Below are positions 34,770 to 43,659 of a stretch of 64,000 nt of DNA, piece after piece. The position numbers were made by a program, and so were the translations under genes. The notes below the pieces were generated by a model, which ran no database searches, had not been told where the DNA came from, and was given only the letters and a program-made list of their open reading frames with translations. This stretch comes from Phycisphaerae bacterium (GTDB lineage Bacteria; Planctomycetota; Phycisphaerae; Phycisphaerales; UBA1924): NCBI GenBank assembly GCA_030432255.1, contig JAUIHS010000005.1:62001-126000 (forward strand), given 5' to 3'. Numbering within the stretch: position 1 is the first letter of the stretch; each line of letters begins with the position of its first letter.

Positions 34770-36299
34770 ATGGGCAGGAAACTGACCAACACCCTCCGCC
34801 GACCGATGCCGTGGCTGCTCGCGCTTCTGATCGCGTCCGTGGCGGTTGTCAGCGTGTCCCCGAACGCCGTCTACGCCGACGGATCCAGCGACAAGGCCGA
34901 GGCCGAGACGAAGGATCAACTGGTCATGCGGAACGGCAAGGTGATCGACGGTCGGGTCATCGAGGAGATGGACGCGGCGATCAGGTTCGAGGTCCACTAC
35001 CCCGGCCTGCCGCCGGTCGTGACGACCTACTCCCGCTCTGACATCCTCTCCATCAAGAAGAATGTTCCCGTCAAGGGCTCCGCTTCCGACGATGCGGACT
35101 CCCGGGATGATGAAGATTCGGATGACGAGAGCGATGCCCGCAAGGACTACGATGACGACGCCGCGAAGGTGTACGTCTTCAACTTCAACGGCCAGCTCGG
35201 CTACGACGTCTCCTACACCCCGCTTTCCGAACTCATCGAGGACGCTGATCGCGCCTTCGATGACAAGGACTCCAGCGGCATGGTCAAGGAAGAGTACCGC
35301 GACAAGCACATCATCCTGATCAAGCTGAATGCGGACACCAACCCGCGTGCCGGGTTCGACGGCCTCTGGATTCTTGAGAAGAGTGGTGAGCGCCTTGGCC
35401 TCAAGGATCCGCTCATCGAAGAGATGAAGGCCGGCCGCAAGGTCGTCTTCTGGGTGCACCACGCCAGCAACGGCGCGGCCCTCTTCCCCTTCATCAGCCC
35501 GCACATCTACTTCACCTCGGATGCGCGGATGCAGTTCACCTCTGACCTCGAAGACTTTGACATCGGTGACGACGTCGTCGACGAGAAGCAGATCTCGCTG
35601 CGTATCGGTACCGCCGAGGGCTACCTTATCAACGGCGGTTACGACTTCCGCATCCTCAGGCCCATGGTCCGTTCCCGCTACTGGCTCTGGCTCAAGATCT
35701 CCGGCGGCGAAGCCATCCTCTACACCAAGGAAGATCCACCCGGCGCCGACTCGGACTGGGAACTGCTGACTGACAATGGTGAAGGCGACTTCGAGGACGA
35801 CGAGAACGCACTCTTCGGTAATGACCGACTCGCCATCACCTGGCAGAACGCAGAGTGGCTGGGCGTCTCCGATGGTCGCGCCGACAACATCGGTGAACTG
35901 GCCTACCACCTCGGCATCGAGCGCAACTTCGTCGTGCTCAACGATGACGATGATTTTGATGTCCGGGCCGACCGGATCCTGCGCGACTGGCGCGACGGCC
36001 TCGCCAAGGCCAATTCCTCCATCGATCGCATCAGGGAAGACCTGCAGCGAATCCAGGTCAACGGTGACTACGACGAGCGCAAGGCGGCTCGCGGCAAGCG
36101 GATCAATCTCCTCAAGCAGGCGATCTCCTGGCTCCGTCGTTATGCCGAGGTTCTCGACCCCTCCGGTGGCCAGCGCTCGCAGCTTCGCCAGCTCATCGAT
36201 CAGATGAAGCTCGAGGGGCAGCTCGACAAGCCCTCCGGACGCAATAACGACGGTGGCGGCGGTGGTCGACGGAATAACCCCGGTCGCGGCATCGGTTGA
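34770..36299 (+). CDS. Exported ClpP/crotonase-fold-like protein, degenerate paralogue
   Basis: 509 residues from ATG 34770 (AGAAAGGTG upstream), with signal peptide PWLLALLIASVAVVSVSPNAVYA. A small N-terminal domain (LVMRNGKVIDGRVIEEMDAAIRF) is shared with the next gene. After an Asp-rich linker comes a region resembling the ClpP-class (NfeD/SppA-like) fold: IILIKLNADTNPRAGFDGL, then KVVFWVHHASNGAALFPFIS. Compared with the two following paralogues, the nucleophile serine (ASAAA) appears shifted or lost, with Asn234 at that place, so activity is doubtful. It ends with a coiled-coil-like stretch (about 405-480) and a Gly/Arg/Asn-rich tail. It starts a three-gene same-strand row. Function unknown; an envelope-associated partner of the next two proteins is an inference. 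Confidence 0.65.
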   Translation: MGRKLTNTLRRPMPWLLALLIASVAVVSVSPNAVYADGSSDKAEAETKDQLVMRNGKVIDGRVIEEMDAAIRFEVHYPGLPPVVTTYSRSDILSIKKNVPVKGSASDDADSRDDEDSDDESDARKDYDDDAAKVYVFNFNGQLGYDVSYTPLSELIEDADRAFDDKDSSGMVKEEYRDKHIILIKLNADTNPRAGFDGLWILEKSGERLGLKDPLIEEMKAGRKVVFWVHHASNGAALFPFISPHIYFTSDARMQFTSDLEDFDIGDDVVDEKQISLRIGTAEGYLINGGYDFRILRPMVRSRYWLWLKISGGEAILYTKEDPPGADSDWELLTDNGEGDFEDDENALFGNDRLAITWQNAEWLGVSDGRADNIGELAYHLGIERNFVVLNDDDDFDVRADRILRDWRDGLAKANSSIDRIREDLQRIQVNGDYDERKAARGKRINLLKQAISWLRRYAEVLDPSGGQRSQLRQLIDQMKLEGQLDKPSGRNNDGGGGGRRNNPGRGIG

Positions 36300-36346
36300 T
36301 TGCCGAACACTTCACTTTGATACACGCAACGGAAGAGAAACAACCT

Positions 36347-37588
36347 ATGAACATGATGCGAAATCGATTCTGGATGACCATCGCGGCAACCATCGCCGCA
36401 TTTGGAATCCTCTTCGCCGCCCCCGTGGACGCGGCAAAGGTCCACCTCAAGGACGGCCGCGTCCTCGAAGGCGAGATCCTCGAAGAGGGTGACGGCTACC
36501 TGTTCATTCTCGTCAAGCTCGGATCTGTCGAGAGCAAGCAGTTCGTGCAGATGAACGACGTCAGCCGCATTGAGCGCGACGCCGCCGACACGATCAAGAA
36601 GGACGAGGCCGAAGGCGATGAGGATTCGTCGGGCGAACTGCCGATGATCGATGACGGCTCGACCAGGGTCGTCTTCCTCACCCTTGAGGAGATGGTCGGC
36701 CCGTACATGAACGCCGGCGCCCTCAAGCACTCCTACGAGATGCTCAAGGACCTCCCGGAGTCGCACCAGCCCGACATCGTCGTGCTCGACATCCACTCCG
36801 GTGGTGGCGCGCTCTCTGAACTCGGCAAGATTCAGCAGCTCATCCTCAACGAGATCTCCAAGGACTACCGCACCGTCGCCTGGATCCGCTACGCCATCTC
36901 CGCCGCGGCGATGTCCGCCTGGGCGTGCGATGAGATCTACATGCGTACACAGGCGTCGCTCGGTGGCTGCACCGGCTACATGCCCATCCCCGGCAACGCG
37001 AAGGCGATCGACGGAATCGAACTCGAGCAGGTGCTGTACATGATGGAGCAAGTCTCCAACCGCACCAACAAGAACCCCCTGATCATGCGGGCCATGCAGA
37101 TCCAGTCGCCGCTGTCGTGTGACATCGACGCGCGGACCGGCGAAGTGACCTGGTATCACAACGAGGATGGCGAGCACATCGTCAACCCCGGTGATGAAGT
37201 CCTCACGCTGAACGCAGTCACGGCCAAGAAGTTCGGCGTGTCGCTCGGCACCGCGGACACCAAGGACGAACTGATGAAGCTGCTCGGCTGCACCGAGTGG
37301 GTTGAAGTCGGCAGCGAAGCCGCCGAGTACCAGTTCGAGTTCCGCCACAACGTGCAGGAGGGCGAACTCAAGCTCAACGAGCTGTACAGCCGATTTGTCA
37401 ACAACGTCAACGTCGCCGGCGCCCAGGGCAACCCGGACGAGCGCGGCAAGTTCATCGGCCAGGCCCGCCGCAACCTGCGTGCCATGCAGGCCGTGATTCG
37501 CCGGGCCCCGTCCCTCGAATCCAACGGCTTCACCAAGGAGTGGTTCGACCGTCAATTCGAATACCTCCGCCGCCTCGGCAACGCCTGA
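36347..37588 (+). CDS. Exported ClpP-class serine protease-like protein
   Basis: 413 residues from ATG 36347 (GGAAGAG upstream), with signal peptide FWMTIAATIAAFGILFAAPVDA. The N-terminal domain AKVHLKDGRVLEGEILEEGD is a small beta domain seen in many planctomycete exported proteins. Residues about 90-250 resemble the ClpP-class fold of NfeD and SppA: DIVVLDIHSGGGALSELGKI (oxyanion-type Gly motif), then VAWIRYAISAAAMSAWACDE with candidate nucleophile Ser185, and the DEIYM...LGGCTGYMP region. The C-terminal about 160 residues are specific to this family. Activity is plausible but unproven: no Lys or His partner can be fixed by eye. A terminator follows at 37618. Confidence 0.7.
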   Translation: MNMMRNRFWMTIAATIAAFGILFAAPVDAAKVHLKDGRVLEGEILEEGDGYLFILVKLGSVESKQFVQMNDVSRIERDAADTIKKDEAEGDEDSSGELPMIDDGSTRVVFLTLEEMVGPYMNAGALKHSYEMLKDLPESHQPDIVVLDIHSGGGALSELGKIQQLILNEISKDYRTVAWIRYAISAAAMSAWACDEIYMRTQASLGGCTGYMPIPGNAKAIDGIELEQVLYMMEQVSNRTNKNPLIMRAMQIQSPLSCDIDARTGEVTWYHNEDGEHIVNPGDEVLTLNAVTAKKFGVSLGTADTKDELMKLLGCTEWVEVGSEAAEYQFEFRHNVQEGELKLNELYSRFVNNVNVAGAQGNPDERGKFIGQARRNLRAMQAVIRRAPSLESNGFTKEWFDRQFEYLRRLGNA

Positions 37589-37617
37589 TCATCAGGCCGA
37601 CAACCCGTTTCTGATCG

Positions 37618-37651
37618 CATGGCCCGACCCCCGTCGGGCCATGTGCCATTT
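37618..37651 (+). terminator. Intrinsic terminator after the second ClpP-like gene
   Basis: A perfect 11-bp stem CATGGCCCGAC / GTCGGGCCATG (37618-37628 and 37633-37643) with a CCCC loop is followed by TGCCATTTT. It lies 30 bases past the stop at 37588. Confidence 0.75.
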
Positions 37652-37720
37652 TGCAGACGTCGCTCTGCACAAGTGCAGGAAGCGGCAACGGAACCCGGCG
37701 CGAGTGGACTCGAACCGATC

Positions 37721-37726
37721 TAGGAT
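37721..37726 (+). promoter_or_regulatory. Candidate -10 box for a leaderless transcript
   Basis: TAGGAT lies 6 nt before ATG 37733. There is no Shine-Dalgarno sequence and no recognisable -35 box. Confidence 0.3.
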
Positions 37727-37732
37727 GATGTC

Positions 37733-38620
37733 ATGTTCCGCTGCATCATGGTGACGCTGATCCTCCTCTCTCTGACGGCCGTCGGCTGTCGTTCGGAGGC
37801 GCCGGAGGACGCCCTGCGCGTGACCGTACTCACCATCGGAGAACCGGACCGCAACGTGATCGGCCCGGTCATCAATGCCGACACACTGCGCGAAGCCATC
37901 GATCGACTGGAATCCGATGACCCTGATGTCATCGTGCTGCACATCAACTCGCCCGGAGGCATGGTCTCCGCCGTTCCTCCCCTGAGTGAACTGATCCGAC
38001 ACGAACTCGAACAGGAGTACCGCGTTGTCGCCTGGGTTCAACGGGCTGCATCGGCGGCGGCACTCGTCACACTGACATGTGATGAGATCGTGATGATGCC
38101 AGAGGCCATCCTCGGAGGAGTCGTCACGTACGAAGCAGATCCGGATGGCCGGCTGACACCGATCACTCACGATGAGGCCAACGTGATGTGGCAGGTCGGG
38201 GAGCGGGTCGCCGAACTCGGGGGATACGACCCCGCGATCCTTCACGCCATGCAGGAACCGACCGGCCTGTCACGCAGCGGAGATGACTGGCAACCGGATG
38301 CCAGCGGCGACGTGGTCGTCTGTCCCGAGGGAGAGATCCTCGTCTTCAATGCCGTCACCGCGGAGCAGGCTGGTGTCAGCCTCGGTGTCGCCCCGGAACT
38401 CGCTGACCTGATGCGGGTGCTGGAGATCGAGAACTGGCGACTGGTCGGTGAGGAAGCAGAGACCTGGCTCGCGGCCGCTCACGCATCCGCCGGAGCCGCA
38501 CTGGTGCGTGCCTCGACACTGCATCAGGCAGATCGCGCCGACGATCGTGCAGAACTCGCTGAGATCTTCGAAGCACATCCGTGGATTGGCCGCTACCTCG
38601 GCCAACCCCCCGCAGAGTAA
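37733..38620 (+). CDS. Lipoprotein ClpP-class serine protease-like paralogue
   Basis: 295 residues. MFRCIMVTLILLSLTAVGC is a lipoprotein signal (Cys19). The core follows the preceding gene closely: DVIVLHINSPGGMVSAVPPL, VVAWVQRAASAAALVTLTCD with candidate nucleophile Ser107, and DEIVMMPEAILGGVV. HINSPGG is the typical ClpP-class/NfeD turn. A later FNAVTAEQAGVSLGVA matches LNAVTAKKFGVSLGTA of the neighbour, which shows direct paralogy. It lacks the N-terminal beta domain. A membrane-anchored protease or protease-like protein is likely; the substrate is unknown. It follows a terminator and therefore probably has its own promoter. Confidence 0.72.
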   Translation: MFRCIMVTLILLSLTAVGCRSEAPEDALRVTVLTIGEPDRNVIGPVINADTLREAIDRLESDDPDVIVLHINSPGGMVSAVPPLSELIRHELEQEYRVVAWVQRAASAAALVTLTCDEIVMMPEAILGGVVTYEADPDGRLTPITHDEANVMWQVGERVAELGGYDPAILHAMQEPTGLSRSGDDWQPDASGDVVVCPEGEILVFNAVTAEQAGVSLGVAPELADLMRVLEIENWRLVGEEAETWLAAAHASAGAALVRASTLHQADRADDRAELAEIFEAHPWIGRYLGQPPAE

Positions 38621-38700
38621 CGCAGTGGTCCGCTATCATGCACCGCTGATCCCGCCCGGAGGGCTGGACGCCTTCCGATGATTTCATGGAGATTGTGCAC

Positions 38701-40464
38701 ATGACCGACGACCCTGCCGCCAGGTATCAGCCCGATGCGATGTCCCATCCCGGTGCCGCCACCGACTTCGTGCCTGCAGATGTCGATGCCACGGACTGGT
38801 CGCAGATTGAACCCCTGTTCAACGACCTGATCGATCGGCCTGTCAACAGCCCCGCGGAGTTCGAGTCCTGGCTGCTGCATCGCAGTGAACTCGATGCCGC
38901 CTGCTCCGAAGCCCGCGCCATGCTCTACATCACGATGAGCTGCCACACGGATGACAAGGAGGCCAACGACGCCTATACGACGTACATCGAGAACATCCCG
39001 CCGCGGGCGAAGCCGCTCTCATTCAAGCTGAATCAGAAGCACAGCGACCTAGCCCGTCAGTTCCCGCTGGATGAGAACCGATACGAGGTCATCAACCGCA
39101 ACACGTGCCGCACCGTGGAACTGTTCCGCGACGAGAACGTACCGCTCGAGACCGAACTCGCCAAGCTGAGTCAGCGCTACGACCAGATCGCGGGCGCCAT
39201 GACCGTTGAGTTCAACGGTACCGAACACACGATGCCTCAGATGAACCTGTTTGTTCACGAGGATGACCGCAAGGTGCGGGAGAGCGCCTGGCGCGCCATC
39301 GCCAACCGGCGCCTCGTCGATCGCGATCGCATCGACGATCTGTACGAGGAGATGATTCGCCGCAGGCACCAGATTGCCATCAATGCCGGCTACGACAACT
39401 ACCGCGACTACAAGCACGCTGAATTCTGTCGCTTCGACTACTCCGCGCGGGATTGCTTCCAGTTCCATGCGGCCGTCGAAGAACACTGCGTACCCTTCGC
39501 GCGTGATCTTCATGCCCGCCGCAAGGAACGCCTGAACGTCGAGCCCCTGCGCCCGTGGGATCTGCTGGTCGATGAACTCGGACGCCCGCCACTCAAGCCC
39601 TTCAGCAACGGCCAGGAACTCATCGAGAAGTCTCGCCGCGTTTTCGATCGACTTTCACCCGAACTCGGCGCGATGTTCGGCGAACTCGGGGACAACGAGA
39701 CTCCCGGTGGTTGCCTCGACCTCGATACCCGCAAGGGCAAGGCGCCCGGCGGCTACCAGTACATGCGCGATCGCTCCCGGCGACCCTTCATCTTCATGAA
39801 CGCCGCCGGTCTGCATCGTGATGTCGAGACGATGGTGCACGAAGCGGGCCACGCCTTCCACTCGCAGTTCTGCCGCGATGAACCGCTCGTCGACTACCGG
39901 CATTCACCGATCGAGTTCGCGGAAGTGGCCTCCATGACCATGGAGTTGCTGACGATGCCCTACTGGGATGAGTTCTATCCCGACGCATCCTCGGCGAACC
40001 GGGCGCGCCGCCAGCAACTCGAAAGCTCCATTTCCCTGCTCCCCTGGATCGCCTCCATCGATGCCTTCCAGCACTGGATCTACACCAACCCGACGCATGC
40101 CCGCTCTGACCGATATGACCACTGGCTCGAACTGGACGAGCGCTTCGGCGCAGCGGTGAGTTGGAGTGGGTTGGAAGAGGAGCGGGCTGTTTCCTGGCAG
40201 CGACAGGGCCACCTGTTTGGCGTGCCCTTCTACTACATCGAGTACGGCATCGCCCAACTCGGCGCCCTGGGGCTGTGGCGAATTTCGCTCGATCAGGGCG
40301 AAGCGGCCGCGATCGACCTGTACAAGCGGGCGCTCTCACTGGGCGGTTCCCGCCCCCTGCCCGAACTCTTCGAGTCGGCCGGCGTCCCCTTCGACTTCGG
40401 CCCATCTCAGGTCGCACGCCTCGTCGAGGCCGTCCGCACCGAACTGGACCGCCTCCCCGACTGA
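38701..40464 (+). CDS. M3-family oligoendopeptidase (PepF-like)
   Basis: 587 residues. I prefer ATG 38701 over 38686 because a GGAG lies 9 nt upstream of it, inside the longer reading. The zinc motif HEAGHAFH (around residue 380) and the downstream third ligand in EFAEVASMTMELL are diagnostic of M3 peptidases (oligoendopeptidase F/thimet type), which degrade short peptides in the cytoplasm. The C-terminal region (VPFYYIEYGIAQLGALGLW) with its conserved tyrosines and the overall length fit the family. No signal peptide. A strong terminator follows directly, so it is probably monocistronic. Confidence 0.9.
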   Translation: MTDDPAARYQPDAMSHPGAATDFVPADVDATDWSQIEPLFNDLIDRPVNSPAEFESWLLHRSELDAACSEARAMLYITMSCHTDDKEANDAYTTYIENIPPRAKPLSFKLNQKHSDLARQFPLDENRYEVINRNTCRTVELFRDENVPLETELAKLSQRYDQIAGAMTVEFNGTEHTMPQMNLFVHEDDRKVRESAWRAIANRRLVDRDRIDDLYEEMIRRRHQIAINAGYDNYRDYKHAEFCRFDYSARDCFQFHAAVEEHCVPFARDLHARRKERLNVEPLRPWDLLVDELGRPPLKPFSNGQELIEKSRRVFDRLSPELGAMFGELGDNETPGGCLDLDTRKGKAPGGYQYMRDRSRRPFIFMNAAGLHRDVETMVHEAGHAFHSQFCRDEPLVDYRHSPIEFAEVASMTMELLTMPYWDEFYPDASSANRARRQQLESSISLLPWIASIDAFQHWIYTNPTHARSDRYDHWLELDERFGAAVSWSGLEEERAVSWQRQGHLFGVPFYYIEYGIAQLGALGLWRISLDQGEAAAIDLYKRALSLGGSRPLPELFESAGVPFDFGPSQVARLVEAVRTELDRLPD

Positions 40465-40500
40465 TCATCAGGACCCTCAACGCATCCACGAATGACGATG

Positions 40501-40532
40501 CCCCGGGACCCTTAACGGTCCCGGGGCTTTTT
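40501..40532 (+). terminator. Strong intrinsic terminator after the M3 peptidase
   Basis: A perfect 10-bp GC-rich stem CCCCGGGACC / GGTCCCGGGG (40501-40510 and 40517-40526), loop CTTAAC, followed by CTTTTT. Confidence 0.93.
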
Positions 40533-40602
40533 CATGGCTACCGCCCGTGGCGGCTCTACAATGATCCGACGTCCTGACCGAGCCAACACCGGAGGCAACC
40601 CC

Positions 40603-41754
40603 ATGAACGCCAGTCGAATCCCCGTGGCCCTCGCCACACTTGCCACGTCCTGCATCCTCGCGATCGGAACCGTGTCCGCAGACACGCCCCGCCACTGGGT
40701 CGACACCCGGTTGAGCGGCGCCGAGCAGGAACTGCTCTCCGATGTCGTTGGATTCGCGCCTCCGGAGATCCCGGACACCGTCACCTTCGCAGACGGTGAG
40801 GAATGGTCATTCGAAGACCACCTCGGAAAGGTCGTCGTGATTCAGTCGTGGACCCGCAAGAGCCAGTCGGGGCGAGCCGCGGTCGATCGCGTGAACATCC
40901 TCCTTCGCGAGCATCAGGAGTCGGGCGATGTCGTGCTCATCGGTCTGCACACGCCGGAAGGTGCGGACGATGCGCCCGCATACCTCGAGAAGCGCCCTCA
41001 GCCGGGACACGTGCTGATCGATACCACCGGCCACTTCTGCGATGACCTCGGCATCTTCGACAAGCCGACGAGTATCGTCATCGGACGGGATGGGACGATC
41101 CGGTACACAGGGCTCAGGTACTCAGGCGTTCGAAGCGCCGTCTCCGAACTCGCGGCGGAACCGGTGGCGGAGAGCTACGAGATGCCCGAACGAGTGACGC
41201 CGCGAAATGAGCGCGACGCCGAACAGCCGGCCGCCCCCACGAGGGCCGGGACCGGCGAGTATCCGCCCATCACCGGAAACGTCGGGAGCGCCAGGGATCT
41301 TCGCGGCAAGGAGGGCCCGAAGGTTGAGGTCACCAGTTGGCTGACCGACGAGCCCGACTTGGACAACAAGGTTGTCGTCGTGGACTTCTGGGCGACGTGG
41401 TGCGGCCCGTGTGTTCGATCCATCCCGCACATGAACGAACTCGCCGAGGAGTACCGTGACTCCGTCGTGGTCATCGGCCTCTCGTCCGAGGACGCGAACA
41501 CCGTCCGGAACTTCATGCGTCGCCCGCAGGGCCAGATGAAGTACACCGTCGCCGTCGACCCGCGACGCCGCATGACCGGCAAGGTCAAGAACCGCGGCAT
41601 CCCGCACGGCCTCGTGATCAGCCCCGACGGCATCGTGCGCTGGCAGGGACATCCGGCATCACTGAACTCCGAAACCTTGGGCCAGATCGTCAGAGCATCA
41701 GGCGCAGGTGGGGCCGGAGGCTCAGCGAACAGCCGCTACCGCTGGGTGAAGTAG
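40603..41754 (+). CDS. Exported tandem thioredoxin-fold protein (TlpA-like)
   Basis: 383 residues from ATG 40603, with GGAGG 7 nt upstream and TACAAT at 40557-40562. Signal peptide: PVALATLATSCILAIGTVSA. Two thioredoxin-fold domains follow. The first (about 60-185) has the AhpC/TSA-TlpA layout (KVVVIQSWTRKSQSGRAAVD, IGLHTPEG, GTIRYTG), but the CxxC place reads TRKSQSG, so it cannot do dithiol chemistry. The second (about 245-365) has VVDFWATWCGPCVRSIPHMN with the active cysteines 267 and 270, and HGLVISPDGIVRWQGHP. The protein probably acts as a periplasmic thiol-disulfide reductase, for example in cytochrome c maturation; the multiheme cytochrome at 20.3 kb is a possible distant client (inference). 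Confidence 0.85.
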   Translation: MNASRIPVALATLATSCILAIGTVSADTPRHWVDTRLSGAEQELLSDVVGFAPPEIPDTVTFADGEEWSFEDHLGKVVVIQSWTRKSQSGRAAVDRVNILLREHQESGDVVLIGLHTPEGADDAPAYLEKRPQPGHVLIDTTGHFCDDLGIFDKPTSIVIGRDGTIRYTGLRYSGVRSAVSELAAEPVAESYEMPERVTPRNERDAEQPAAPTRAGTGEYPPITGNVGSARDLRGKEGPKVEVTSWLTDEPDLDNKVVVVDFWATWCGPCVRSIPHMNELAEEYRDSVVVIGLSSEDANTVRNFMRRPQGQMKYTVAVDPRRRMTGKVKNRGIPHGLVISPDGIVRWQGHPASLNSETLGQIVRASGAGGAGGSANSRYRWVK

Positions 41755-41778
41755 GCCAGAAGCCAGAAGCCAAAAAGC

Positions 41779-42792
41779 CTACACATCCATCAGGACCTTG
41801 ACCTGGTCAGATTCACCGGCCAGCCGAAGGGCCTCGACACCTCGCTCGAGTGTCGTGCGCCTCGTGATCAGAGACACGACGTCGACCTGGTCGCGGGCGA
41901 GAGCGTCGATCGCGTCCGGGAACTGTCCGCACCGACTGCCGATGACCTGAATCTCGTTGATGACGATCAGCGCCGGGTCAACAGGTGTTTCCGGGTGCGG
42001 TGCAAACGTGCTCTTGAGCAGGATCGTGCCGCGCGGGCGCACCATGCGCATCGCATCTGCGAAGCCCTGCGGCGAGCCGGTACAGTCCACGACGATGTCC
42101 TGATCGCCCCGGAGACCGATCTCGCTCAGCAGCCGATGCTTGACCCCCCACTTCTCACAGATCGCCAGCTTGTCCGTGTGCTTGCCGATGACACGCACGG
42201 AGGCGTTGAGCCGCTGCATCACCTGAGCGCACAGCAACCCGAGCCTGCCATCTCCCAGCACCGTGATGTAGGGCTTTCCTTCCAGCCTGATCTGCTGCGA
42301 CGCATGGATGGCCGCCGCCAGGGGCTCCACGAAGACCGCCCGATCATCGTCGATGGAATCCGGCACTTCATGCAGATTGACCAGTGGCAGACAGAACGCG
42401 TCGGCAAAGCAGCCATCACGCCCCTGGATACCGAGGACGGTGCGCTCCCGGCAATGCACTGAGAGGCCGGAACGACAGAGATCGCAGATGCCGCAGACAG
42501 CATTAATCGATCCGACCACGCGCTTGCCCTTCAGCTTCGCATATCGGTCGCCCTGTGTCTCAGTCGGGTTGACCTTGACCACCACACCGACGAACTCATG
42601 ACCGAGCGTGATCGGAGTGTCCCCCATGTAGCCCCGACAGATCTCCAGATCCGTCGCGCAGATACCAACGCGGGTTGGACAGATCAGCGCCTCGCCCGGC
42701 TTCGGCTCCGGCGTCTCGACGGTCGCCAGTTCAACACACCCGGCTACGCCAGTCGAGCGCAGGGCACGCATCGTCGGTCCCGGTGCCTTCAT
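41779..42792 (-). CDS. Zinc-dependent medium-chain dehydrogenase
   Basis: 337 residues. ATG 42792 overlaps the stop of the upstream gene (ATGA), suggesting translational coupling; ATG 42771 is an alternative. Catalytic zinc ligands appear as GICATDLEI (Cys) and GHEFVG (His, Glu). The structural-zinc lobe CGICDLCRSGLSVHC has all four cysteines. The Rossmann motif is VLGDGRLGLLCAQ. The family oxidises alcohols, polyols or threonine with NAD(P); closest in feel are glucose or threonine dehydrogenase-like members, but the substrate cannot be called. It shares a minus-strand unit with the HEAT lipoprotein gene. Confidence 0.85.
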   Translation of the reverse strand: MKAPGPTMRALRSTGVAGCVELATVETPEPKPGEALICPTRVGICATDLEICRGYMGDTPITLGHEFVGVVVKVNPTETQGDRYAKLKGKRVVGSINAVCGICDLCRSGLSVHCRERTVLGIQGRDGCFADAFCLPLVNLHEVPDSIDDDRAVFVEPLAAAIHASQQIRLEGKPYITVLGDGRLGLLCAQVMQRLNASVRVIGKHTDKLAICEKWGVKHRLLSEIGLRGDQDIVVDCTGSPQGFADAMRMVRPRGTILLKSTFAPHPETPVDPALIVINEIQVIGSRCGQFPDAIDALARDQVDVVSLITRRTTLERGVEALRLAGESDQVKVLMDV

Positions 42793-43616
42793 CCGGTGCC
42801 GGGCCTTGAACTTGCCATGCCGACCGGTGCCTCTTCCACCTCGTTCGGCGGATCCAGCCACGGCACAATCACTTCCCACCACTCCGCATCGCGGTGGAAG
42901 GCCGGGTAGCGGTAATCGCCCCTCGCCGCGAACACGTCAGCAGCATTCTCCTTCCACACGATCCACCCTCGCACGTCGTACCCGAAGTCCTGGCCGGTCA
43001 GCGTGACGAGAGACTTCAAAGCCGCTCGATTGACAATCAACTCCCGATCGTCGAGTGCCTGGATCAGACCGTCCAGCACCCGCGGCTGCGCATACTGCCC
43101 CAGCGCCGTGGCGGCGCCGGCCCGGACATCCGCCTCCGACTCCGACTTGAAACGCATCCGCTCCATCAGGGCTCCGATCGCGTCCTCATGATGGAGGCGC
43201 TGCAGCGTCCGAACCACTTCCCAGCGCAATGCCGGATCGGGGTCGTCGCTCAAAGCCACGATCATCGGAACATGGCGTGGCTCTCCGTGTCGCCCCAGGG
43301 CGCGGACCGCCGCGGTGCGGACTGCCGGGTCCTCGTCCTGGAGGGCCACTTCATACCACTGCACGTAGGCATCCTCGCCGCCATAAGACGCATTCGCGAT
43401 GATCGACAGGCCTCGGAACCGATTGTCCGCGTTGTACTCATCCGTCATCATCTGCACCGCATCGAGCGCCGTCGGTGGCGCGATGACAGACAGAATGGAA
43501 TCTTCCTGCATGGCCGCCGCGCCGCCGAAGTTCTCGCACCCGGTCGTGCCGAGCAGAGCGACAACACCGATGCCAGACGCTGCGAACCAGCCGCCATGAT
43601 GTCGTATTGACCGCAT
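42789..43616 (-). CDS. HEAT-repeat lipoprotein
   Basis: 275 residues from ATG 43616. The N-terminus has a basic start, hydrophobic core GIGVVALLGTTGC and a lipobox cysteine followed by ENF. The middle (about 75-205) contains HEAT/PBS-lyase-type repeats (EDPAVRTAAVRALGRHG, DDPDPALRWEVVRTLQRL, EADVRAGAATALGQYA). The C-terminal part is Trp-rich. Repeats of this type mediate protein binding; the partner is unknown. There is no Shine-Dalgarno, but an excellent promoter ends 7 nt before the start codon (listed separately). The stop overlaps the dehydrogenase start by 4 bases, so the two are probably cotranscribed. Confidence 0.8.
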   Translation of the reverse strand: MRSIRHHGGWFAASGIGVVALLGTTGCENFGGAAAMQEDSILSVIAPPTALDAVQMMTDEYNADNRFRGLSIIANASYGGEDAYVQWYEVALQDEDPAVRTAAVRALGRHGEPRHVPMIVALSDDPDPALRWEVVRTLQRLHHEDAIGALMERMRFKSESEADVRAGAATALGQYAQPRVLDGLIQALDDRELIVNRAALKSLVTLTGQDFGYDVRGWIVWKENAADVFAARGDYRYPAFHRDAEWWEVIVPWLDPPNEVEEAPVGMASSRPGTG

Positions 43617-43623
43617 GGCTGGC

Positions 43624-43651
43624 AGTATACGGGGGTTGAGAGGCTTCTCAA
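43624..43651 (-). promoter_or_regulatory. Promoter of the HEAT lipoprotein gene (leaderless)
   Basis: On the minus strand, TTGAGA (43651-43646), a 16-nt spacer and TATACT (43629-43624) match sigma-70 consensus at five of six bases each. The start codon begins 7 nt after the -10 box, so transcription would start at or next to the ATG. Confidence 0.65.
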
Positions 43652-43659
43652 AGTCGGGC

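Noticed and set aside
37660..37720. tRNA-like T-loop sequence GGTTCGAGTCC on the minus strand
   Set aside because: The flanking bases do not form a T-stem, and no anticodon or acceptor arms are found.
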